In this document: in pieces, positions 1 through 5,542 of the stretch
Layout of the letters: every line of letters starts with the position of its first letter
Numbering within the stretch: position 1 is the stretch's first letter
Notes under the pieces: generated by a model
What the model saw: the letters and a program-made list of their open reading frames with translations, nothing else
Told to the model about the DNA's origin: nothing
Databases searched by the model: none
Program-made: the position numbers and the translations under genes
Assembly: GCA_002339165.1 (NCBI GenBank)
Contig: DDJS01000150.1
Span: 2,299 to 7,840 of the forward strand
Reading direction: 5' to 3'
Length of the DNA: 5,542 nucleotides
Source: Cellvibrionales bacterium UBA2618
GTDB taxonomy: Bacteria > Pseudomonadota > Gammaproteobacteria > Pseudomonadales > Porticoccaceae

Positions 1-50
1 CAGGTTTAAAATGAATCAATGCATGGCGTATTTTGGCCTAACGAGGGCAC

Positions 51-80
51 TTGGCAATGCAGCGACCTGCGCATTAGATT
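51..80 (+). promoter_or_regulatory. Candidate sigma70 promoter for the DMT transporter
   Basis: A -35-like TTGGCA (51-56, five of six consensus bases) is followed after 18 bases by a -10-like TAGATT (75-80, four of six). Transcription would start near 87, leaving a leader of about 120 bases before the annotated GTG. A split dyad, AATGC (56-60) and GCATT (71-75), lies in the spacer and could be an operator. The rest of 1-209 shows no convincing gene on either strand. The match is weak and rests on consensus alone. Confidence 0.25.
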
Positions 81-209
81 TTGGTGACTGTCGGGATGCC
101 GGTAAATAATTGCCCAGCGATGACCATGAGCCATGCAGTGTGTGAGAGATCCTATGCATACAGAGCGTGACGAAATACGCAGCACTGCGCTAGCCATATT
201 GCAACGATT

Positions 210-1214
210 GTGACCGCGAACACGCACTGCCGCTGGGGTGATTTTTCAACTAGGAGCGAAGTAAGACTGAAAAATTTTCTGAAAGACAATCGCCGATTGG
301 CGGCAGCACGGCATCTGTGGCTTGGTTCTCTATGCGTCATCTTGGGATCGATAATGCTCGCCAGTAAGGGGATTTTTGCCAAGCAGTTGTATGGTTTAGG
401 GGTCGATTTTGAGACCGTAGCCGCCACTCGTGCTGTACTGGCCGTCCCTGGTTTCGCTATGATTGCTTTTTTATCTGGGTCATTTCGACGCGATGTTGCT
501 CTACAACGGCCCCATGCTGTCGCTGCAATGGCAGCCGGCCTCGTCTGCTACTATCTGGGTTCGATGGCCAATTTCTACGCACTCACACTGATCGACGCCA
601 GTGTCGAGCGCGCGCTGTTATTTACCTACCCTGCGCTGGTCGTATTATTGGGGGTCCTGTTGGGGCTTGAGCCGTTGCGAAAATCGACCTTGATGGCACT
701 ATTCACGACCTGTGGAGGCATTGCCCTAGTGATGGGCATCGACGGCACAGACGGCCTAGATACCGACCCTAGAGGCGCGCTTTGGGTGTTTTTTTGCGCG
801 ACCACGATTGCGCTTTATTTTTTGGTCAATGCCCAATTGAGTCCCAAAATGGGCAGCGCGATGTTTACCCTACTGGCCATGGGTGCTGCAGGTGCGGCCT
901 TTGCAGTGCACTATGAATTACGCCATGGCTGGTTCAATTTAAGCGTATCTGGCGAGGCCTGGATGTGGTTAGCAGGCCTAATACTGGTGGCCACCATTTT
1001 ACCTCTATCGCTGATATCCGAGGGCCTGCGATCGATCGGTTCACGGCGAGCCGCATTTGCTAGTACGATTGGGCCTCCAGCGGCGGCAGTAATGGCCGTC
1101 ATATTTTTGAATGAACAAATTACTAGGCTACAACTGCTGGGCATCGTGGTGGTGGTTGGCTCCATCGTCTACCTTGAGATCCTCTCTCGGCGAAATAGTG
1201 GCCCATCGATTTAA
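210..1214 (+). CDS. EamA/DMT-superfamily inner-membrane transporter
   Basis: The predicted product has 334 residues and about ten hydrophobic segments, arranged as two EamA repeats (roughly residues 37-176 and 188-325), the usual drug/metabolite transporter fold. Family-like features are the first helix around 37-58 (LWLGSLCVILGSIMLASKG), the end of repeat 1 (TYPALVVLLGVLLGLEPL, 139-156) and the end of repeat 2 (STIGPPAAAVMAVIFLNEQ, 285-303), where a helix, an acidic residue and the final helix follow each other as is typical. Such proteins export or import small metabolites (amino acids, nucleotide-related compounds, others), but the substrate cannot be read from sequence. The GTG at 210 is the only usual start in frame upstream of helix 1 apart from a TTG at 297. 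It has no Shine-Dalgarno site and gives a 34-residue polar extension, so the true start may lie nearer 267. The next gene is 298 bases away with its own promoter, so this is probably a single-gene unit. Family assignment is firm; the exact 5' end is not. Confidence 0.88.
   Translation: MTANTHCRWGDFSTRSEVRLKNFLKDNRRLAAARHLWLGSLCVILGSIMLASKGIFAKQLYGLGVDFETVAATRAVLAVPGFAMIAFLSGSFRRDVALQRPHAVAAMAAGLVCYYLGSMANFYALTLIDASVERALLFTYPALVVLLGVLLGLEPLRKSTLMALFTTCGGIALVMGIDGTDGLDTDPRGALWVFFCATTIALYFLVNAQLSPKMGSAMFTLLAMGAAGAAFAVHYELRHGWFNLSVSGEAWMWLAGLILVATILPLSLISEGLRSIGSRRAAFASTIGPPAAAVMAVIFLNEQITRLQLLGIVVVVGSIVYLEILSRRNSGPSI
252..256 (+). promoter_or_regulatory. Possible internal ribosome binding site of the DMT gene
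   Basis: AGGAG sits 42 bases inside the ORF opened by the GTG at 210. It is the only strong Shine-Dalgarno match in this 5' region. The in-frame codons behind it are GTA (261) and CTG (267, ten bases downstream), with no ATG, GTG or TTG at ideal spacing. It may mark a rare CTG start, or it may be coincidence. Confidence 0.25.
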
Positions 1215-1398
1215 AGCACGGCAAAGCGGTGACGCTCATAGAGCCTACACGCCAGCGACTAACGCGCCAATGGAGCTCAATCGGTCACATCATCACTAGT
1301 TTTGCATCAGTCTTTAGATGCCAGCGTTGGCGGTCGTATTGAGCGCGCTTTTTGCCGATTAAACCGCCCAACTGTTGTCAATAACTTGCTCGTTCAGA

Positions 1399-1428
1399 TT
1401 GCCAATAGTACACCGCTCGTCCGATAAT
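1399..1428 (+). promoter_or_regulatory. Sigma70-type promoter of the CoA-transferase gene
   Basis: TTGCCA (1399-1404) matches the -35 consensus at five of six positions. After an 18-base spacer, GATAAT (1423-1428) matches the -10 consensus at five of six. Transcription would begin near 1435, giving a leader of about 78 bases. This is the best sigma70 match seen in the window and lies where the gene needs one. It is a consensus match, without experimental support. Confidence 0.5.
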
Positions 1429-1441
1429 AAGGCGGCCTTAT
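1427..1441. promoter_or_regulatory. Palindrome overlapping the -10 and start site (candidate operator)
   Basis: ATAAGG-CGG-CCTTAT is a perfect 6-bp dyad around a 3-base centre. It overlaps the last two bases of the proposed -10 and covers the expected transcription start, a classic position for a repressor operator. It has no T tract, so it is not a terminator. The cognate regulator is not in the window. Confidence 0.35.
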
Positions 1442-1502
1442 CTAACTGAAAAGCCATCTAATGGCGACAATTAAATAACAATAACAACATAAAAATAATA
1501 AT

Positions 1503-1508
1503 GAGGAA
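1503..1508 (+). promoter_or_regulatory. Ribosome binding site deciding the CoA-transferase start
   Basis: GAGGAA lies with its AGGA core five bases before the ATG at 1513. An in-frame ATG also exists at 1501, but only A/T-rich sequence precedes it, and using it would place this Shine-Dalgarno site inside the coding region. The start at 1513 is therefore preferred. Confidence 0.7.
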
Positions 1509-1512
1509 ACCT

Positions 1513-2673
1513 ATGCAAAAGCCACTTGAAGGCCTGCGTATCATCGATCTCACCCATATGCTATCCGGACCCTATGGCGCCATGATATTGGCCGATCTGG
1601 GCGCCGATACCGTCAAAGTCGAACCCCCGAAAGATGGTGAGCACACGCGTCGTTTACTGGCGTCGGATCCTAACCATTCGATCGATGGCATGGGCGCCTA
1701 TTTCTTTACCCTCAACCGCAATAAACGGAGCGTCACGCTCGACCTCAAGTGTCAGCAAGACTTAAACAGGTTCTATCGTCTGGTCGGCGTCGCAGATATC
1801 GTGATCAGTAATTTCTCCCCTGGCGTAACCAAAAAGCTGGGCATAGACTATGCCTCTTTGAGCGACATCAACCCGAAAATTATCACCTGCACGGTGACAG
1901 GGTTCGGTGAAAATGGCCCTGCATACCAACGCCCTGCGTTCGATCAAATAGCGCAGGCGCTCGGGGGCGGCATGTCGATTACCGGCGATAGCCCAGAACA
2001 GGCTATGCGCGCCGGAATACCCATAGGCGATCTCGGCGGTGGTATGTTTGCGGTGATGGGTGTTCTCGCCGCCGTCAATGCACGCTATACCACTGGGCGT
2101 GGCCAGCACGTCGATATCTCGATGCTCGACTGTCAAATCAGCATGCTCAATTACATGGCCACCATGCACTCGATGTCTGGTGAAATCCCGCAGCCGTTGG
2201 GAAATTCGCACTTTGTCCACGTGCCCTACAATACCTTTAAAACCAAGACCGACCTGATTGTACTGGCGCTGGTTGGCGACAAGTTTTGGCCAGCCCTTGT
2301 CGATATTATCGACGATCCAGCCTTGCGCGCCCCGCGTTTTAAGGAGGGACCCGCACGGCTCGCCGAAAAACAGCTCATCGAAGCGCGCATCACCGCCGTG
2401 CTCGCCGATCAGGACGCAGATTACTGGCTGCGGCGGCTGGAACAGGCAAACATCCCCTGCGCGCGGGTCAACAACATGGCCCAAGCGATGCGCGATCCAC
2501 AGGTATTGGCGCGCAATATGATCGTCGACATTGCCCATCCCATCGAGGGCGGTGCCAAGGCGCCGGGCAATCCAATCAAACTCTCGGACACCAATGGCGA
2601 CAGCTATAGCCCTCCGCCGCTGCTCGGTGCCCATAATCAAGAAGTTTTCCGCGAGTGGCTCGGCGACGAATAA
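1513..2673 (+). CDS. Class III (CaiB/BaiF, formyl-CoA transferase-like) CoA-transferase
   Basis: The 386-residue product is full length for family III CoA-transferases, which move CoA between carboxylic acids through an aspartyl-CoA thioester in a cytoplasmic, usually interlocked, dimer. The N-terminal signature PLEGLRIIDLTHMLSGPYG (4-22) with LADLGADTVKVEPP (26-39) is characteristic. GFGENGP (130-136) and PAFD (141-144) follow, and the expected catalytic aspartate is D173 in GDLGGG. The C-terminal part keeps the DPQ (328-330) and PPPLLGAH (367-374) family patterns. Where the related alpha-methylacyl-CoA racemases carry an AGHD motif with a catalytic histidine, this protein has PAFD, so transferase activity is more likely than racemase activity. 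The acid and CoA donor are unknown; carnitine, oxalate, bile acid and aromatic acid enzymes share this fold, so no gene symbol is given. The gene has its own promoter and ribosome binding site, stands alone on its strand and converges on the receptor gene. An upstream in-frame ATG at 1501 would add four residues. Confidence 0.93.
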   Translation: MQKPLEGLRIIDLTHMLSGPYGAMILADLGADTVKVEPPKDGEHTRRLLASDPNHSIDGMGAYFFTLNRNKRSVTLDLKCQQDLNRFYRLVGVADIVISNFSPGVTKKLGIDYASLSDINPKIITCTVTGFGENGPAYQRPAFDQIAQALGGGMSITGDSPEQAMRAGIPIGDLGGGMFAVMGVLAAVNARYTTGRGQHVDISMLDCQISMLNYMATMHSMSGEIPQPLGNSHFVHVPYNTFKTKTDLIVLALVGDKFWPALVDIIDDPALRAPRFKEGPARLAEKQLIEARITAVLADQDADYWLRRLEQANIPCARVNNMAQAMRDPQVLARNMIVDIAHPIEGGAKAPGNPIKLSDTNGDSYSPPPLLGAHNQEVFREWLGDE

Positions 2674-2781
2674 GCGACTTGGCCGATCGATTCGGCAATA
2701 CATCAACGAGCTGCCGAACCCTGCAATGCAACGCTCGCACAGAGTGTGATTCGGTCTAAGGCCCTAAAGCCGCTGAAATTA

Positions 2782-2823
2782 ACACATAAAAAAACCGGGC
2801 AATGGCCCGGTTTTTTTATGTGT
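2782..2823. terminator. Bidirectional intrinsic terminator
   Basis: A perfect 19-bp inverted repeat (2782-2800 and 2805-2823) encloses the loop AATG. The core is CCGGGC/GCCCGG, flanked by seven A on the left and seven T on the right, so transcripts from either strand form a GC hairpin followed by a U tract. It lies 108 bases after the CoA-transferase stop and 11 bases after the receptor stop on the other strand, which fits a shared terminator for two convergent genes. Confidence 0.93.
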
Positions 2824-2834
2824 GTTTAAACGTG

Positions 2835-5363
2835 TTAAAAGGAATACTGCAACTCTACGCCCGCGGTCCGCACCATTCCAGGGTGAACGAACGACCCACC
2901 GAACTCCGCTGCAGTAATCACCTCAGCGATGTAATCTTCGTCAAACAGATTACGAGCAAACGCCGTTACCTTCCAACTATCAGTTCCAATGCCTATGCGC
3001 AGGTTGGTGATGCCATATCCATCAACTTGAGTTTTGCTCCAGTTAGCATCGCCTGCTCCAAAGCCTTTAAACAACGTGGCTGGGTTAGTATTATTCTGCA
3101 CAGTGTGATACCAGGTATCTCCTTGATATGAATACTCAATTCGGGCGGTTAGCTCCATATCGTTGAAATCACCAATGTACTGCAGGGCCGCATTGGCAGT
3201 AAAGTCGGCGGCATTCGGCACATCATTTCCCTCGGTGTACGGTCTAATACTATTTTTCTCGATTTCACTGTCAATCTTGCTGTAGCCGGCCATCAAAGAC
3301 ATGGAATCGCTAATCTGCCACTCAGCGCCGAGTTCAAATCCTTTGATATTTGCCTCATCAATGTTCTCGACAACCCTCAACAAACCAAAGGGACCAACAA
3401 AAAACTCAAAAAACTGCATGTCGTCGACATCGGTCTGGAATACCGCTCCGTTAAGCTTCATACGCCCGTCCGACAGTGTGCTTGTAAAACCTAGCTCAAA
3501 GGCAGACGACGTTTCTTCTCTGTACAGCTCAGGTGGAGCAATAAGATTAGCACCCTCATTGACTAAAAATAACTGAATCGTTTCGGTACCACCGAGATTA
3601 TTGAACCCACCTGTCTTAAATCCAACCCCCCAACTTGTAAAAAGTGTAGTGTCGTCAGAAATATCCCATGTAAGACTCACTTTGGGTTGTACTTCGGTAA
3701 ACGTAGCGGATCTCGGCGCTATCGAATCCACTACTACCCCATTAGTCAAATCGCTGAAAAAGGCTGGGTTTAAAGGAGTACCCACCAAAGGAGCACCGTT
3801 TAGCGAACAACCATCGATATATTGAACAGGCACCGCACCAAGGCTTTTATTACAATAATCGATGCGAGTTGAGACCATCTGGCTTGGAGGAGGAACGAGG
3901 CTTCTCGCATCGCGTTCCTCACGATCCCAACGCATGGCAAAGGACAGCTCAACATCCTCGGAAACATCGTAGTTTACCGACCCAAAAATAGCTGTCACGG
4001 TAGTGTCAAACATGTCATGCACAAGCGCATCTGTTAACTCGCTCACCAACTGCTCCGGAAGGTTGGCCCGTCCATCATCAAATGCCTGGGCGACACCGGA
4101 TTCTTTTTGTATATCGAGGTAATAAATACCGGCCTGCCATCTGAGTGCACCATCGCCGGTAGAGGTAAGCGTGGCCTGAAAACTCATATCATCCTGATCT
4201 CTTACCTGATACTGGTATCCGTCGCATGTTGTGGGCGAGTAAGGTGGAAGTAGGTATGAACCAGGCTGATTGCCTGCAATATAAGTGGGCGATTGCATCG
4301 GGTAGAACAGATTTTCCGATAACGACGCTTGGCAAGATGGTTCAAATGCGTAGAAATTAAAAGCTGCAGAGGTGCCGTCAGCAATAAATATATGCTCTTG
4401 CTGGCTTGCCATGGCCCAAACGCTGAGGCTTGCGTTATCCATTTCATAGTCAGCTTTGATTGAAAATTCCACCGAGTCGACATTGTTTTTAGGTCTGACA
4501 TTGCCCGCAAACACAAATTGATGATCATTGACATCTATTTGAAAATCGGGGATTCCAAAAAAGCCAACAAAATTTGGCAATTCAAATGCAGCATTGAAGG
4601 AGATCGGCGCCCCTTGGGCTTCACCTACAGATAATTTTGCATCAATGGATAGCCGATCGGTCGGTTCGAATACCAATCTCGCGCTCACGTTAGTCTCTTC
4701 AAAGTCATTTACAGCGTTTGCTTTTAACTTAATATTTTCTAAATTACCATCGGTGCTCCGATGTGCCACAGTAAAGCGGCCAGAAATTGTATCGCTAATC
4801 GGACCTGCCGCAGTAAACATGGCGGTCTTGGTACCGTGCTCAGCAGCGGAAAGTTTAATGCGCATGTCGGACTCGTCAGAGGGCTTTTTGGTCGACATAA
4901 TGACCGCTCCGGCAGCCGCTGAGCGTCCATACAAGGCCCCCTGAGGGCCCTTTAGCACTTCAATCTGCGCCAGATCCGGCATTTCACGGTTGAAGCCGTA
5001 GGGATTGGGATAAAGAATCCCGTCGACGATAAACGCAAAATTGGTCTCAGCATCTCTGGCACCATTAAGTCCCCTGATACTAAGCGAGGTGTCGCCGATC
5101 TCCACCGTATTCACCATGGTCACACCAGGTGTCATAAAGATGAAGTCCTCAGCGCGTTCGACGCCCATATTTTCAATTTGATTCTCAGTAAACGCGGTAA
5201 TCGTCGCAGGCACGTCTTGTAGAGATTCTGAACGAGCCCTCGCGGTAACGATGACCTCTTCGAGTTGTTGCCCAACCGCGGGACCCGATACCAACAGCGA
5301 GACTGAAGCTGGCGCAACCAATAACCCCGCCAAAAAAAGTGATTTTAATTTTGATTCGACCAT
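2835..5363 (-). CDS. TonB-dependent outer-membrane receptor
   Basis: The 842-residue product is a complete TonB-dependent receptor, which uses TonB/ExbB/ExbD energy to import a ligand through an outer-membrane beta-barrel. Residues 1-31 form a signal peptide (positive start, hydrophobic core, probable cleavage AVG/QQ). A TonB box EEVIVTA (35-41) follows at the mature N-terminus. The plug domain spans about 48-160, with SIRGLNG (95-101), VDGILYP (113-119) and IEVLKGPQGALYGRSAAAG (134-152). The barrel fills the rest, including NLFDEDY (805-811) and the terminal YSF with the C-terminal phenylalanine needed for barrel assembly. Two cysteine pairs (C344/C380 and C504/C519) lie in predicted loops. 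There is no N-terminal signalling domain, so it probably does not control its own sigma factor. The general style is that of receptors in proteobacteria that degrade hydrophobic or aromatic compounds, but the ligand cannot be told. No Fur-box-like sequence was seen upstream, which argues mildly against a siderophore role. The start is supported by a Shine-Dalgarno site. Its base composition looks more A/T-rich than that of the CoA-transferase gene. Confidence 0.96.
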   Translation of the reverse strand: MVESKLKSLFLAGLLVAPASVSLLVSGPAVGQQLEEVIVTARARSESLQDVPATITAFTENQIENMGVERAEDFIFMTPGVTMVNTVEIGDTSLSIRGLNGARDAETNFAFIVDGILYPNPYGFNREMPDLAQIEVLKGPQGALYGRSAAAGAVIMSTKKPSDESDMRIKLSAAEHGTKTAMFTAAGPISDTISGRFTVAHRSTDGNLENIKLKANAVNDFEETNVSARLVFEPTDRLSIDAKLSVGEAQGAPISFNAAFELPNFVGFFGIPDFQIDVNDHQFVFAGNVRPKNNVDSVEFSIKADYEMDNASLSVWAMASQQEHIFIADGTSAAFNFYAFEPSCQASLSENLFYPMQSPTYIAGNQPGSYLLPPYSPTTCDGYQYQVRDQDDMSFQATLTSTGDGALRWQAGIYYLDIQKESGVAQAFDDGRANLPEQLVSELTDALVHDMFDTTVTAIFGSVNYDVSEDVELSFAMRWDREERDARSLVPPPSQMVSTRIDYCNKSLGAVPVQYIDGCSLNGAPLVGTPLNPAFFSDLTNGVVVDSIAPRSATFTEVQPKVSLTWDISDDTTLFTSWGVGFKTGGFNNLGGTETIQLFLVNEGANLIAPPELYREETSSAFELGFTSTLSDGRMKLNGAVFQTDVDDMQFFEFFVGPFGLLRVVENIDEANIKGFELGAEWQISDSMSLMAGYSKIDSEIEKNSIRPYTEGNDVPNAADFTANAALQYIGDFNDMELTARIEYSYQGDTWYHTVQNNTNPATLFKGFGAGDANWSKTQVDGYGITNLRIGIGTDSWKVTAFARNLFDEDYIAEVITAAEFGGSFVHPGMVRTAGVELQYSF

Positions 5364-5367
5364 ACAT

Positions 5368-5373
5368 CTCTCC
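5368..5373 (-). promoter_or_regulatory. Ribosome binding site of the TonB-dependent receptor
   Basis: Read on the minus strand the bases are GGAGAG, with GGAG six bases before the ATG at 5363-5361. This fixes the receptor start, and the signal peptide begins directly behind it. Confidence 0.75.
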
Positions 5374-5386
5374 GATTTTTGATTTA

Positions 5387-5415
5387 GTTATAAGCAAAGG
5401 TGCAGCAGTGGAAAA
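5387..5415 (-). promoter_or_regulatory. Alternative sigma70-like promoter of the receptor
   Basis: On the minus strand TTTTCC (5415-5410, only three of six -35 bases) is separated by 17 bases from TATAAC (5392-5387, five of six -10 bases). Transcription would start near 5380, about 17 bases before the ATG. The weak -35 would need an activator. It competes with the sigma54-like element just upstream. Confidence 0.25.
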
Positions 5416-5430
5416 CAATGCTTGTGCCAA
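5414..5430 (-). promoter_or_regulatory. Sigma54-like -24/-12 promoter element of the receptor
   Basis: On the minus strand the bases read TTGGCACAAGCATTGTT. TTGGCAC matches the -24 element exactly, and the GG to -12 dinucleotide spacing is the required ten bases. The -12 dinucleotide is GT instead of the nearly invariant GC, which lowers confidence. The start would be near 5403, giving a leader of about 40 bases, a sensible distance. Confidence 0.3.
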
Positions 5431-5507
5431 CATACATAAAATAATGCAAAAGAAGGAATTCTGAATCTATCTACGGATCTCCACACTCACTATCGAAGCG
5501 TTCTTGG

Positions 5508-5530
5508 AACCGGTAATAACCAACCGTTAT
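5508..5530. repeat. Short repeated and dyad sequence far upstream of the receptor
   Basis: AACCGGTAAT (5508-5517) and AACCGTTAT (5522-5530) form an imperfect direct repeat, 14 bases apart. Within them ATAAC (5516-5520) and GTTAT (5526-5530) make an inverted pair. The block lies about 145 bases upstream of the receptor ATG and could be a regulator site, either for the receptor or for a gene beyond the window edge. It is short enough to arise by chance. Confidence 0.2.
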
Positions 5531-5542
5531 CATCACGACATT

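Larger units (their letters stand above)
1215..1512. other. Intergenic region between transporter and CoA-transferase
   Basis: No gene is visible in these 298 bases. The first part (1215-1398) has a short inverted repeat GCATC/GATGC (1304-1308 and 1317-1321) without a following T tract, so no clear terminator for the transporter was found. The second part carries the promoter and palindrome listed separately, then a small hairpin GCCAT-CTA-ATGGC (1453-1465) and an A-rich, G-poor stretch (1466-1500) that should leave the ribosome binding site unstructured. Confidence 0.6.

Noticed and set aside
6..427. Two open frames on the minus strand (6-227 and 152-427) that could be a divergent gene
   Set aside because: Both products lack domain-like composition, one overlaps the transporter gene, and neither start has a convincing ribosome binding site.
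1304..1321. GCATC/GATGC inverted repeat as a terminator of the DMT gene
   Set aside because: The stem is only five pairs with an eight-base loop and no following T run.
2679..2698. Hairpin (TTG-bulge-CCGA with TCGGCAA) just after the CoA-transferase stop
   Set aside because: It has only seven pairs with a bulge and no T tract after it; the strong terminator at 2782-2823 explains termination better.
1762..2706. A 314-codon open frame on the minus strand across the CoA-transferase gene
   Set aside because: It lies antisense to a clearly conserved enzyme, has no recognisable domain, and its His/Arg/Ile/Asp-rich product is typical of the shadow of a G+C-rich gene.
4202..4534. A 110-codon open frame on the minus strand in another frame of the receptor gene
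   Set aside because: It is fully inside the receptor coding region, which is intact in its own frame, and its product shows no family features.
5364..5542. A Fur-type iron box in front of the receptor
   Set aside because: No stretch resembling the GATAATGATAATCATTATC pattern was found on either strand; the A/T-rich part around 5435-5450 lacks the dyad.

Overview
The window looks like chromosomal DNA of a Gram-negative bacterium, because its largest gene encodes an outer-membrane TonB-dependent receptor with a signal peptide. This receptor style together with a class III CoA-transferase resembles marine or soil Proteobacteria that take up and degrade lipid-like or aromatic compounds. That placement is inference: there is no rRNA or other taxonomic marker here.

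Layout. Bases 1-209 are non-coding and hold a weak candidate promoter. Bases 210-1214 (+) encode a 10-TM EamA/DMT-family inner-membrane transporter with an uncertain start. Bases 1215-1512 are intergenic; they contain a good sigma70-type promoter (1399-1428) whose -10 overlaps a perfect palindrome (1427-1441), followed by an A-rich leader. Bases 1513-2673 (+) encode a complete CaiB/BaiF-type class III CoA-transferase. Bases 2674-2834 are intergenic and hold a 19-bp perfect terminator hairpin (2782-2823) with A/T tracts on both sides, suited to stopping transcription from both directions. Bases 2835-5363 (-) encode a complete 842-residue TonB-dependent receptor convergent with the CoA-transferase. 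Bases 5364-5542 are the receptor's upstream region, with a clear Shine-Dalgarno site, a sigma54-like -24/-12 element and an alternative sigma70-like -10.

How the genes may work together. The receptor would carry an unidentified substrate across the outer membrane, and the CoA-transferase could activate a carboxylic acid by moving CoA onto it. The DMT protein would move a small metabolite across the inner membrane. The genes are not one operon: each has its own spacing or promoter, and the receptor is on the opposite strand. A shared pathway is only a guess from proximity.

I found no mobile element, CRISPR array, tRNA, rRNA or recognisable riboswitch, and no evidence for a new multi-gene system. 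The points most worth checking are the two regulatory regions and the cysteine-paired loops of the receptor.
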